Source: Kluyveromyces lactis (Eukaryota; Ascomycota; Saccharomycetes; Saccharomycetales; Saccharomycetaceae). From it: a stretch of DNA of 64,000 nt. The stretch's first letter is position 1, and each line of letters begins with the position of its first letter. Below the pieces are notes generated by a model. That model had not been told where the DNA came from. It did not search any database and saw only the letters and a program-made list of their open reading frames with translations. Position numbers and translations under genes: made by a program. Where the stretch lies: positions 1,178,001 through 1,242,000 of the forward strand of contig NC_006039.1 of NCBI RefSeq assembly GCF_000002515.2. Reading direction: 5' to 3'. Of the stretch, positions 20,406 through 30,372 are shown piece after piece.

Positions 20406-22832
20406 TTACTTTTTTGATAGTTCTTTAACTTCAGATTCACAGTCATCGATAGCAGCACTACTGGCATCGATTTTACCTGCCAAATATGCTAATCTGCTTC
20501 TGAACATTTTCTGATCACTTACTTTACCCAATGCTCTTAATTCCTCTTCCCATTTTTTAATTCTTCCCGTCTCAAAGGTAACCATTCTCAATAAGTATGA
20601 TGTTCTTAGAACATTGTACATCTCTTTGTTGTTTAGTAAATATTGGAACGCAGCACAGAACAACGGTTTCGCAGGGTATATATCTGTTAAGACCCCTCTA
20701 TCTCTGGTCATAGTGACAAAACCGTTCTTTTCTAAATCCAAAAGGGCCGCTTCTGGCGCAGCTTTGAATAACGGACGATAGATGATATCTCTAAAGCGAA
20801 TTGATCCATTGGCACTTAGCAATTCAATCAACTCCCAAGCCTGTGCACCTCTCAATGGGTCAGCAGAGCCACTCAAGAAGATCTGAGTAATTTGCTCAGA
20901 TGCTTGTTCAACCATTTTTTCTAAAGCTTCCTTCGGTTGTTCACCAGATTTAACTCTTCTAACAAAAGCTTGTAAATCTAACATCCTACCACCAATTGGA
21001 TCCAAAGAGTCATCAATTTCATGAACAAACTTTTCATTTAGATCCAGGGGTTTCGAAGTATCGATATCATCGTCATCTTCAGTAGTTTCTTGCAACTGCG
21101 CTAACACATAACGTCTGGCGCTTTTCTTGGAGGCATCAGAAAGAGTCATCATTTTGAAAACTTGATTAGGTAGTGATTCTGCTAGTAGTTGGTTCGGAGA
21201 TACAGTTTCAGTCAAAAAGATAACATGGGCTAAATTCATCTGCACCAGCATGGCTGCCCAATCACTCAATTCTTTATAGACAAAGCCATTCATTTCTGCT
21301 CTGTTGTTGAAACGGTCGATAACTATTACAGGTTTCTTTTCAGGATGTTGTTGTAAGTAATCTTCTTCTTTCACATTAATAATACTGTCTCCACTTCCGA
21401 TAACAGGCTTGTATCCCTTCAATGCGATGTGCCTGATTGACATCATAGCAGTGGACAACATATTTCTGAATTGCAACTCCTTAGATTCAGAAAGACCTGA
21501 CTTTTGACCAGTCAGACCCTGCACTGCCAAATCCAGTAGGTTAGTGACAGAGTTGACCCAGGGAAATATTGGGAAATACCCAAGTTGACTGGCCGCGTTT
21601 CTTAAAAACTTCGCGTCAGTTCTGGACTTAATTAATTTATCACAGTCCAAATATAGAACATTTGGTCGATCATGTAGTGTATGTTGCATTACCAACTCAT
21701 GTTTACCAGAACCTCTAGGACCTCTCAACACAACAAACGTATTGTTATTCTCCTGTAGCCATAATTTTAGGTCGGCAACCTTCTCCTGACGTTCTTCCCA
21801 TAATTGTCTCTTCTGTACGTGTCTATCTGTGATACCCCAGTATTCCTTAACTGAAGACATTGTGGATGACGTTACAGATAGAATCTTCTTTAGGAAGTAA
21901 TTGTCCCAAGAAAGTGAGTACTTATGTGTGATCTTTTGTTCAATAGTAAACTCTCTGATTGGATCGAAAACGATGACTGCAAGGATGGACAATAAAGCAA
22001 GTAGCAAGGGCACTGCTATCCTTGTGTGATTAACGAAAAAGTCGCTGATGACATGTCCTTGGGTCAGCTGTTCGTATTGCACGTGAATAATACTATTATG
22101 GACTTCCATTCCTGAAACACAGTTCTTAGCACAAATTGCTCCTCTAAATGATCTGTAACTGATAAGGTATGTCATTTCTTTAGGATTTGGATAAATATTA
22201 ATAATTGTCCCGTATCTCCTAAATAGCGCATAAACTTCTTCTTCTGTCAAGAAACCTCCTTCAAATTTCACACGAATTTGATTGCTTGGAAGCCTTCTCA
22301 AGTCTTCAATCCAAGGAGACCCCTTAACAGGGAAAGCAGTAACCTCGGTGAAGAACGAGAACCACGATTTTGAAGATTCTTGTTGAGTATTCTTTTGGAT
22401 CATCGCATTGACCTCAGCCGTAGTATAGTTTGGAGGCACAAGGAAAGTAGCAAAAACACCTCCATCTCTTTTGATAGGAATAGTGGACCGTAGTTCTAAA
22501 TTGTGTATTGGATTGTCGGGAGGGTTAGCAAACTTGAATATTTTGGCACGAACAGCGTTCCTCGTCTGATTAGACATCAACAAATTGTACCATTGTGTCG
22601 GACTCCACAAAGACATTGCCCTAGGATAAACATTATCGAAATATATTAATGTCTCTTGTTCAGTCTTGTGGATTATACCAGTATCAGTAGCTGTGTTAGA
22701 TTCCCCGGCTTGTTCGTCCTTCTGTTGAATTTCGCTTGACACAAATCGTCTACCAGGACGTAGTATGAGCTTCCCATACCTTGTAGTATAGCGTAAGCTG
22801 AAAGCCTGAGGTATACTTCGCGATAAAAACAT
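20406..22832 (-). CDS. YME2: Yme2, mitochondrial inner-membrane AAA-like protein
   Basis: About 808 residues (S. cerevisiae Yme2/Rna12: 850). Yme2 is an integral inner-membrane protein that influences mitochondrial nucleoid structure and escape of mitochondrial DNA. Seen: an N-terminal presequence rich in Arg, Ser and hydrophobics with almost no acids (MFLSRSIPQAFSLRYTTRYG); an RRM-like segment at about 187-257; one transmembrane segment at about 273-289; a P-loop GPRGSGKH at about 371-378 and a VIVIDRFNN strand acting as Walker B in the AAA-like domain; and an acidic helical tail. The start is set at the first ATG (about 22832); an in-frame GTG lies upstream at 22868. It shares a divergent promoter with UBP15, as in S. 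cerevisiae YMR302C/YMR304W without the intervening ADH2. Confidence 0.95.
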   Translation of the reverse strand: MFLSRSIPQAFSLRYTTRYGKLILRPGRRFVSSEIQQKDEQAGESNTATDTGIIHKTEQETLIYFDNVYPRAMSLWSPTQWYNLLMSNQTRNAVRAKIFKFANPPDNPIHNLELRSTIPIKRDGGVFATFLVPPNYTTAEVNAMIQKNTQQESSKSWFSFFTEVTAFPVKGSPWIEDLRRLPSNQIRVKFEGGFLTEEEVYALFRRYGTIINIYPNPKEMTYLISYRSFRGAICAKNCVSGMEVHNSIIHVQYEQLTQGHVISDFFVNHTRIAVPLLLALLSILAVIVFDPIREFTIEQKITHKYSLSWDNYFLKKILSVTSSTMSSVKEYWGITDRHVQKRQLWEERQEKVADLKLWLQENNNTFVVLRGPRGSGKHELVMQHTLHDRPNVLYLDCDKLIKSRTDAKFLRNAASQLGYFPIFPWVNSVTNLLDLAVQGLTGQKSGLSESKELQFRNMLSTAMMSIRHIALKGYKPVIGSGDSIINVKEEDYLQQHPEKKPVIVIDRFNNRAEMNGFVYKELSDWAAMLVQMNLAHVIFLTETVSPNQLLAESLPNQVFKMMTLSDASKKSARRYVLAQLQETTEDDDDIDTSKPLDLNEKFVHEIDDSLDPIGGRMLDLQAFVRRVKSGEQPKEALEKMVEQASEQITQIFLSGSADPLRGAQAWELIELLSANGSIRFRDIIYRPLFKAAPEAALLDLEKNGFVTMTRDRGVLTDIYPAKPLFCAAFQYLLNNKEMYNVLRTSYLLRMVTFETGRIKKWEEELRALGKVSDQKMFRSRLAYLAGKIDASSAAIDDCESEVKELSKK

Positions 22833-23451
22833 CCTGCTTATTTGGGAAAAGGGGAGGAGGGGATGCACTTACTAGCCTTTGCTTCTATTGAAGTCAATTG
22901 AAGAATGATCGGATAGTTTAGAAAGAAATTAATTGCAAACAAACCCCTTAGTTAACTCGGTGATTCAAAACAACAGAACTTAGATAGACTAATCAAGATT
23001 GGATAAACTCACCAACTCTTAAACTGCCGACCTTCGCTCTATTGTAGCAACAATCTCAGATCAACTTTTTTCCCCTGACCTGTTTCTGTATCGGCCTTCT
23101 GAAATTATGCGGTTCATTCAAATTCCAGAGACCAATTGCCACGGACAATATATCCACCCGGGTAACATTAAATATGTCACGTGTGTGTCAAAATTAATAT
23201 TTAAAGTTTACTTTTGATAACATAAAAAGGCATAATTACGATTTGAAGGGGTTTTGGTGAATCAACAAATACCTCGACAATCAAAACCTGATCACAACGT
23301 ATAATCATCCAGGTAACCAGTCGAATTAGTGTTCAGATCTATAATTGACACGATTTCTATTGCATTATTTACTGTTAGACAGTTGGAACATTACATTCTG
23401 TAAGGCATTTGATCTCTGAGACATCGACTTTCCCCTTTTTAACTGGTCTAA
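22833..23451. other. Divergent promoter region YME2/UBP15
   Basis: 619 bases. It contains a Reb1-type CGGGTAA and an adjacent CACGTG (separate entry). Outside that cluster nothing was recognised. Confidence 0.5.
23159..23183. promoter_or_regulatory. Reb1-type site next to E-box in YME2/UBP15 promoter
   Basis: CGGGTAA (Reb1 core) at 23159-23165 and CACGTG (Cbf1-type) at 23178-23183, 12 bases apart, about 270 bp before UBP15 and 330 bp before YME2. The same pair of motifs occurs before NST1. Both factors are general promoter organisers in yeasts, and a mid-position in a divergent promoter is typical. The E-box is not part of a centromere (see rejected items). Confidence 0.45.
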
Positions 23452-26400
23452 ATGAGTGAAGTTCAAGTGTTAGGAAGGATTCAAGAGGCCGTAGATTTAG
23501 GAAAAAGCTTCAATGATTTCCTACCTGCAATTAAAGATTTGGAAACGCGAGCAGAAGGCTCTTTTACCTGGAGGATCGATAACTGGTATGAATTAACAAA
23601 TGATAAATACCACTCCGGAAAGTACAAATTTGATGGATTAGAATGGGATTTACTAATATTTCCGCAGGGCAATCATTCTAGAGGAGTTTCGATATATCTT
23701 GCACCTCATCCAGATCCGGAGCTTGTATCTGTGGACAATGATAACACCGATTGGCATGTTTGCGCACAGTTTGCTATTGTGTTCTCGAAACCTGGCGAAG
23801 ATGCGAACGTGCAACTAAGCAACAAGGCATCTCATAGATTTACAGCGACAGACAAAGATTGGGGGTTTTCAAATTTTATTGAGGTTGATTATTTGAAACA
23901 TTATTCGAGGAACAAACCTTCTGGGTTTTTGAACCAAGGAGCAGTGAATATATCCGTATTTATCCGCAGTATAGAGGATCCTACGGGAGTACTTTGGCAC
24001 AACTTTTTGAATTACGATTCCAAGAAAATGACAGGGTTTGTGGGATTTAAAAATCAAGGTGCCACCTGTTATTTGAATAGTTTACTGCAATCATATCATT
24101 TCACCAAGTTGTTTAGAAAACTGGTGTATCAAATTCCGACTGAAGACGAGAATCCTACAAATTCAGTGGCCCTAGCACTACAGAGAGCATTCTATTTGTT
24201 ACAAACTTCCAAAGAGCCTCTAGATACAACTGAACTAACAAAATCCTTTGGTTGGGATACTGGTGATGCATTCACACAGCATGATGTCCAAGAATTGAAT
24301 AGAATTTTAATGGACCGTTTAGAACACAGGATGAAAGGTACTTCAGTTGAAGGTAAAATCAATGAACTATTTGTGGGAAAAATGAAGAGTTGCATCAAGT
24401 GTATTAATGTAGATTATGAATCTTCAAGAGTGGAAGACTTTTGGGATATTCAGTTAAATGTTAAAGATATGAAGAACCTTCAGGAGTCTTTTGAACAATA
24501 CATTGAGGTAGAGCTCATGAATGGGGAGAATCAATACGCTGCCCAAGATCATGGATTGCAAGATGCTCAAAAGGTGTAGTCTTCGAGTCTTTCCCACCTG
24601 TCCTACATTTGCAATTGAAACGTTTTGAGTACGATTTTAATTATGATCAACTTATCAAGATAAATGATAGATATGAGTTCCCTGAATCGATAGACTTATC
24701 ACACTATCTTGATTCTGCTGCTCCAAAGGATACCCCTGCCGACTACATCTTACATGGAGTATTAGTGCATTCTGGTGATATATCAACCGGTCACTACTAT
24801 GCAATGATTCAACCTGACGCTCATGGTTCATGGTACAGATTTGATGATGACAGAGTGATTAAAGCGACAGATAAGCAGGTGTTCGAGGAGAATTTCGGTA
24901 AAGCAAAACTTCCAGATGATGAGATACAAGGGTTCACCAAAGATGAATACCAAAATTATCTTCTCGCCAGGCAGACGAGTGCCTATATGCTTGTCTATAT
25001 CAGAAAAGACATGGAAGAATCAATATTGAAGGAAGTAGAACAAAGTGATGTCCCTGGACACGTCGTTTCCAGCATTGGTAAAGAATTGGAGACAAGGGAA
25101 TTGAGAAGGAAAGAAATGGAGGATATGCACCTATATGCTAATATTCACCTCCATACTCAGCGCAATTTCATATATGCATCCGGCCATGACATCTCTCCTA
25201 ATATCCGAGCTGCAGATTTTTCGTCCGAGTTACATGATGAGAAGGAATATGCCTTCGAGAAAAGAGTTCTCAAATCAACCAAAGTGAATGAGTTGATTGC
25301 CTCGTTCAACGCTGACCTCGATATCAAAAACCCTGATTTAGTTCAATATTGGGGGATGACCTATAGGCTGAATGATACGTTGAGAATAGATGAAAAAATT
25401 ACCAACAAGTTCTTGGAATTAACAGTTGATGATCTAATGAAGTCTAAGGGAAGAGCGTCAGCTTTTGATTTTTATTTGGAAGAACCATACTACGAACTCT
25501 CGTACTTGGCGGAACTAATAAAAAACGGTCATGTTAAGTTTACTGGTATGAATGAACAGTTTTTAAGCATTATCGAAGATGGTGTCTCGTCAAAAACTTT
25601 ACCAACTCCTCACCTTGAAGGAGAACCCAATTCTAGTATTCTAGTACTTCTAAAAAGGTTTGATGTGAAAGAACAAACACTTTTAGGATTTTGTCACGCA
25701 AAATTGGATCTATGGGATAGAGTAAGCCGTATTTCAGAGCAACTATCGTCAATATCATCTGCGCTTACACCTGACCATATTTATGAAGAGTGTAATCTTG
25801 GCGAGGTAGTCCCTCTTACCTCTTCCGATGAAGTGATCAAATGTGAATTGAGAAACGGGGACATTCTCACGCTTTCCACCACCAATACTGATCCTGTGAC
25901 AAAAATACCATACTACTCAGATATACCTTCATATTACAATTACTTGCAAAGCCGGATCAAACTTACTTTTGTGAGATCTGCTGATTCCGATGAGGATTAT
26001 GTTATCACTAACGATGAAGATCGGACACCATTTTCCTTTTGGTTATCAGCGAAGAGTACTTACAGTGAACTTGCTAGAATAATTTCAAAACATGCCAAGG
26101 TGAAGCCAGAATATCTTCGTTTGTACGCTGTTTATCCAAGTCGTAAATTTGTGATGAACTCTAATTCTGTTTTGACCGATTATTTGATCAAGAATTTCAC
26201 CAAGGAAACTATTCCACACTTCGAGTATGAAGTGCTTTCTATCGAGCTTCATCAACTGGAACATTTACGTAGTATCAAGTTCATCTGGTTAACTGATAGC
26301 TATGTTCACTTTCAATGTTATGAATTTAGAGTTCCGAACTCTTCTACCGTCAGAGAATTCATCGAGAAACTACAGGCGAGAATTGGCTTTTCAGATGAGG

Positions 26401-26954
26401 ACAAACAAAATATTTTATTATGGACAAATTCATCTTTTGAATTCGAAGGTATCCTTACTCCTAATATGATTTTTGATTCAATGAAATCTTCTTTGGTCGT
26501 CTTCGGTAGAGTACTACCAGAAGAACTACATGTCATAAAGCAGTTAGAAGTAGACTCAGGATATGACGAAGATACAGCAAATAGCAATTATCCTTTAAAC
26601 TCAGTCAAAACTGGAAAAATAGTGATCGTTAACCAGTATTTCCGGGAACTTGAAAACTCGCACGGTATCTCTTTCCTTTTCGTACTATTCCCCGAAGAAA
26701 GGTTCGAGGATACTAAAGCCCGGTTGCACGAAAGATTTGGACTTGGTCGCAAAGAGTTTTCGAAAATCAAACTAGGCGCTTACTTCCAATCGGATAAAGG
26801 TGCAACTTTCATCTCCTTAGAAGAAAATGAAGCAACTAAAAGCTTGATCCTTTACGACAAATTAAACAACTTAGACCATTTATGCATGGATCATCCTGAC
26901 CGGTCAAGGGCTCAAAACACATATTCCGACAGACCAATGGTGATCAAAAATTGA
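23452..26954 (+). CDS. UBP15: Ubiquitin-specific protease Ubp15, reading frame broken once
   Basis: Deubiquitinase of the USP7/HAUSP type (S. cerevisiae Ubp15: 1,230 residues). The first open part, 23452-24579, encodes a MATH domain (about residues 37-170) and the catalytic Cys box with C206 in NQGATCYLNSLLQS. The second, from about 24580 in another frame to 26954, encodes the rest of the protease with the His box STGHYY and then the long ubiquitin-like C-terminal region ending DRPMVIKN, a family-typical tail. Together they cover the whole protein, about 1,167 residues. The break falls after GLQDAQK at about 24572-24576, where homologues continue Gly-Val: one G seems to be missing (AAGGTGTAG, where AAGGGTGTAG would keep frame). 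Both halves look under constraint, so a sequencing or assembly slip, or a very young mutation, is likelier than an old pseudogene. If real, the truncated product lacks the catalytic His. Confidence 0.9.
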
Positions 26955-26998
26955 TTTTTACTGTTTATTTAATAGTTAAATACTACGGAAATCTTTCT

Positions 26999-27868
26999 TC
27001 ATTTGGATAACTTTTTAGAATGGCGCTCTCTTAGCTCAGTACTGCTCATCTTTTCCTTCCAACCGTCATCTTCTTGCCCCCCTAGAACGTTCACCACAAT
27101 AATATCAAGTTCAGAAAGACCTCTGTCAAGTCTTGTCTTGTTGACTATCTTCCCACCTCCCAGGGTTTCCCGGCTAACAATCAACGCTTGAATATCAGGT
27201 ACTGTGCCTGTTGGCCCACATACATCCCGAATAGCGATGATTTCGATTTTGAGAGATGGCTTTAGTAGCTTGAGGAATTCTTCAACATTTGCTGACCTTA
27301 CACTAAATGGTTCCAAAAGCGCTTTATGCTGTTTATTTGCTAACAATTCTTGGTTTGTTAATCCTATTATTAGTTTCTCGTTCGTGATGAAAGACGCCAC
27401 ACTCAAGAGTATCTTGTGTCCATCATGAATATGGTCGAAAGTACCGCCCACAGCACTGACTCTATATTGATTTCTCTCCAAAGGCTGGAATGTGCCATTA
27501 TAGGACTCTGAAATGGGAGATAGCTGGAATATTTTGAGTTTCTTGCATTTGTAATTAGGTGAAGTTGCGGATTCTTGTGCGAAAATCACATCATACAATA
27601 GATTGTTCTCCGACAAATTGAATAGTACATTGATATTAGTAAAGAACAACTCCTTGGTGATAAGAACGTCCCTTGATATGCTATAGATATGCCCCAAATA
27701 AGAATCCAAATGGTAAGCGTTATCGAATTTCTCTTCAAGGATTATATCCAAGCTGTATTCAGTAGAATCCCTCAAAAAGGGAAGAGTCTGTTCTACGACG
27801 CTAGTAAACTCATTGTTAAAATCTATACCATGGAGCTTGTGAAGTACAATACCCACTCTAGTACCCAT
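26999..27868 (-). CDS. CAB4: Cab4, phosphopantetheine adenylyltransferase
   Basis: 289 residues (S. cerevisiae Cab4: 305). It catalyses the fourth step of coenzyme A synthesis, transferring AMP from ATP to 4'-phosphopantetheine to give dephospho-CoA, as part of the yeast CoA-synthesising complex. Seen: a divergent N-terminal domain of about 135 residues, then the nucleotidyltransferase fold with GGTFDHIHDGHK at 141-152, holding the HxGH signature (H148, H151), and the ISSTELR-type motif near the C-terminus (MSSTELRERH), which contacts ATP. It is convergent with UBP15 (44 bp between stops) and divergent from CWC22 with only 211 bp between starts, matching S. cerevisiae YGR277C/YGR278W. Confidence 0.96.
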   Translation of the reverse strand: MGTRVGIVLHKLHGIDFNNEFTSVVEQTLPFLRDSTEYSLDIILEEKFDNAYHLDSYLGHIYSISRDVLITKELFFTNINVLFNLSENNLLYDVIFAQESATSPNYKCKKLKIFQLSPISESYNGTFQPLERNQYRVSAVGGTFDHIHDGHKILLSVASFITNEKLIIGLTNQELLANKQHKALLEPFSVRSANVEEFLKLLKPSLKIEIIAIRDVCGPTGTVPDIQALIVSRETLGGGKIVNKTRLDRGLSELDIIVVNVLGGQEDDGWKEKMSSTELRERHSKKLSK

Positions 27869-28079
27869 TATCTAAAATAGTAGTATCTTTTATACTTAGT
27901 ATAGTATCGTTCTCTTCTGGTTTATGTGATCATACGTGGTATGTTTGCAAATGCTATAATGAATTTTAAAACGCTATTGATTTTAAATGTAGAATATCAG
28001 AATTAAATACCAAGTAGTTCAAAAGGGTGAAACTAAAACCAGGACTGGCCATACCATTACGTCGATCAAGAAGGTCAGA

Positions 28080-29669
28080 ATGAATTCCGAGGAGCATCAA
28101 CAACATGAATGGGAGCAGTCCAGACTGATATTGTCCCATGTTCTCACGAACATCGATTCCGCTAATATTCTTGGCAATCTAAGGGACCTCATCGAGGTTA
28201 ATATTCTCCGGCATCGACGCCTCTTTGTGGCGACACTACTTTCACTACAGTGCGAAAATGATAAAGATTCTGCATTTGCAGGACTTGTGAAACTAATTGA
28301 CCACTATCTTCCTTCTATTGGATTTTTAACAGGTAGAGAATGTGTGTTACGGCTCATTGATGCCGTTTACCGAAGTGATAAAAAGGTTTACTTCAATATG
28401 GCTTCCCTTCTTTCTTTCTTGATCATTGATGAAGTCATTGATGAAGGTACCGCGTTTGCGCTAATATACTTTCTCCTAAGAAATAAAACAGATGACAACA
28501 TTATTCTTATCTGCCATATCTTATGTCTATTAGGTCAGCAACTCCAGGCCTTTGACAAGGAGTCTGAGGCTGATATTGCTGAAAAATTAAGGCTAATATA
28601 TCAAGATAGATATACGCAAAAGCACACTTATAAAGCCTTGAACAGACTGTTTGACACTAGACGTCGCTCTTACAGAAATGTGATCAAAAATGTCAATATA
28701 CCGACAGTCGAAAATAACGTTCATGAAGTTGTGGTTGACTTTTCAAATGACCATCCAGCAATGGACTTAGATGGGTTCCATTTGGATGATAAATATGAGT
28801 TAATAAACGAACAATATGAAGAAATTAAGAGCGAAATTATCAAGGAGCTCCTCGAGTCAAAAGATGTTAAAAACTCGTTAAATGATATGACAGATTCAGA
28901 AAACACAGAATTCAAGAAGAAGGTATATCTTATACTCAAGGGCTCGCTTTCTGGTGATGAGGCAGCCCACAAACTTTTGCAGTTGAGATTGAATGATGCT
29001 AAGAAAAATGAAGTTGCAGATACCATTACAAAGGCCTGTGCACAGGAGCCGACTTATTCAAAATTTTACGGAATCTTAACTGAGCGTCTAACCTCATTTC
29101 ACGTATCATGGCAGCATAGTTTTTCAGCAGTATTCAAAGAGAATTACCAAACTATTGCAGACAATGATCCTTCAAATATTCGTAATCTTGGAAAATTTTG
29201 GGGCCATGCACTTGCAACCGAGTGCATCCCATTCGAAGTATTTGAAATAGTGCACATGAATGAAAGGGACAGCAATGCAGCTAATAGGGTGTTTTTGAAG
29301 TTTCTCTTTCAAGAGATGGTTGTCAATCTCGGCATCGATGCACTAAAAAAAAAATTGGAGGCAGTCGAACTGCAGCCTTTTTTGAGTAATCTCTTTCCTC
29401 GGGAAGCCCAGGACGATATAATGTTTTCTATCAATTATTTCACTGCAATCGGATTAGGTGCTCTAACTGACAATATGAGGAACATTTTACAACAGGCAGA
29501 GGAAGAACAGAGAAAAAGGTATTCAAATGCTATCAAAAACAGTGAAGTTTCAGAAAGGGACAATCCAAGAGTACCTAGAATGCATCCCGACAGATTACGT
29601 AGGAACAGATCGAGATCTCCGATTTCTCGTCGTAATAGATCAAGAACACCGCCCAGAAGGCGTCAATAA
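28080..29669 (+). CDS. CWC22: Cwc22, spliceosome-associated MIF4G/MA3 protein
   Basis: 529 residues (S. cerevisiae Cwc22: 577). Cwc22 helps Prp2 remodel the spliceosome before the first step of splicing. Seen: an all-helical MIF4G-type HEAT domain at about 15-205, an acidic linker, an MA3 domain at about 275-395 (KKKVYLILKGSLSGDEAAHKLL), a conserved C-terminal helical part (FPREAQDDIMFSINYFTAIGLG), and a short basic RS/RT tail (RSRSPISRR) that recalls the longer RS tail of metazoan CWC22. It shares a compact divergent promoter with CAB4. Confidence 0.95.
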   Translation: MNSEEHQQHEWEQSRLILSHVLTNIDSANILGNLRDLIEVNILRHRRLFVATLLSLQCENDKDSAFAGLVKLIDHYLPSIGFLTGRECVLRLIDAVYRSDKKVYFNMASLLSFLIIDEVIDEGTAFALIYFLLRNKTDDNIILICHILCLLGQQLQAFDKESEADIAEKLRLIYQDRYTQKHTYKALNRLFDTRRRSYRNVIKNVNIPTVENNVHEVVVDFSNDHPAMDLDGFHLDDKYELINEQYEEIKSEIIKELLESKDVKNSLNDMTDSENTEFKKKVYLILKGSLSGDEAAHKLLQLRLNDAKKNEVADTITKACAQEPTYSKFYGILTERLTSFHVSWQHSFSAVFKENYQTIADNDPSNIRNLGKFWGHALATECIPFEVFEIVHMNERDSNAANRVFLKFLFQEMVVNLGIDALKKKLEAVELQPFLSNLFPREAQDDIMFSINYFTAIGLGALTDNMRNILQQAEEEQRKRYSNAIKNSEVSERDNPRVPRMHPDRLRRNRSRSPISRRNRSRTPPRRRQ

Positions 29670-29814
29670 GTTGCAAGTACCGCTAAAGATGCTGCCGCCG
29701 TATTTTCATCAGTAACAGATGTATATACATTGATATTTTAAGAACAAACATCAAAAAGGCTCCTGCACTTGCTGATTAAATATAGCTGCATTTAGGGATT
29801 GTTATACTAAAAAG

Positions 29815-29949
29815 ATGCGTCGGAAACACACCAAAGTGATAACAAGGTTCGGGAATGTGTTTTGGTTGAATCCAATGTTCTTGAATCCCAAGTTGAAGCA
29901 AAGAAAAAACAACTTTTATTTACGTAAGAGTATAGTATTTGGGTATTGA
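29815..29949 (+). CDS. Possible small basic ORF (44 codons)
   Basis: ATG at 29815 to TGA at 29947-29949, 44 residues starting MRRKHTKVITRFGN and rich in Lys, Arg, Asn and Phe. It sits in a wide convergent gap, 145 bp after CWC22. TACTAAAAAG just before the ATG resembles a yeast branch site, but no matching donor was found upstream. Not recognised; chance is the default explanation. Confidence 0.15.
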   Translation: MRRKHTKVITRFGNVFWLNPMFLNPKLKQRKNNFYLRKSIVFGY

Positions 29950-30030
29950 TTTTATGTTAATATAATAGAGAAAACTTAGAATAGTTTTACGAAATAGTAT
30001 TTGCCGTGGCAGAACAATAAAAGTAATAAA

Positions 30031-30059
30031 ACAATAATAATAATAATGATAATAATGAG
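30031..30059. repeat. AAT trinucleotide microsatellite
   Basis: A run of AAT/AATA units with one ATG-type interruption between the CWC22 and SCW stop codons. Confidence 0.7.
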
Positions 30060-30372
30060 ATAGGGCAGGAATTTTGGAAGATATAGTACGGTCCAAAAGT
30101 AACATAATATAGGAGGCAACCAAAGTCAAATAGTTGTAGCAAAAGTTGAAGTAAAATGTTGGCCTCATAGGACGTCAGAATAAAAAGTTATAAGGGTATA
30201 ATAATAGTATGGTAATAATTCAATAATTGATCATCGTGAAGAGCAAAAAACACACGGGAAGAAAAGGTATCACGGTGATATATAGGAGCTTTAACGATTC
30301 AATTGTCTAAGGGATAAAAAAGAAAACAGAAATAAATGTATATTCTGCTTATCGAGTTTGTTACGAAGACGC

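Larger units (their letters stand above)
29670..30372. other. Intergenic CWC22-SCW (convergent 3' ends)
   Basis: 703 bases between two stop codons, unusually long for a tail-to-tail gap here. It contains an AAT-type microsatellite (30031-30059) and a 44-codon basic frame at 29815-29949 (separate entry). A reverse frame at 29920-30168 is low-complexity. Confidence 0.45.

Noticed and set aside
23178-23360. Centromere with CDEI-like CACGTG
   Set aside because: The following sequence is not a long run of nearly pure A/T and no CDEIII-type core with CCGAA was found at the right distance; it is a divergent promoter.
24560-24600. Programmed -1 frameshift in UBP15
   Set aside because: The local codons CAA AAG GTG do not form a slippery heptamer, and no homologue that I know uses one. 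A missing base is the simpler reading.
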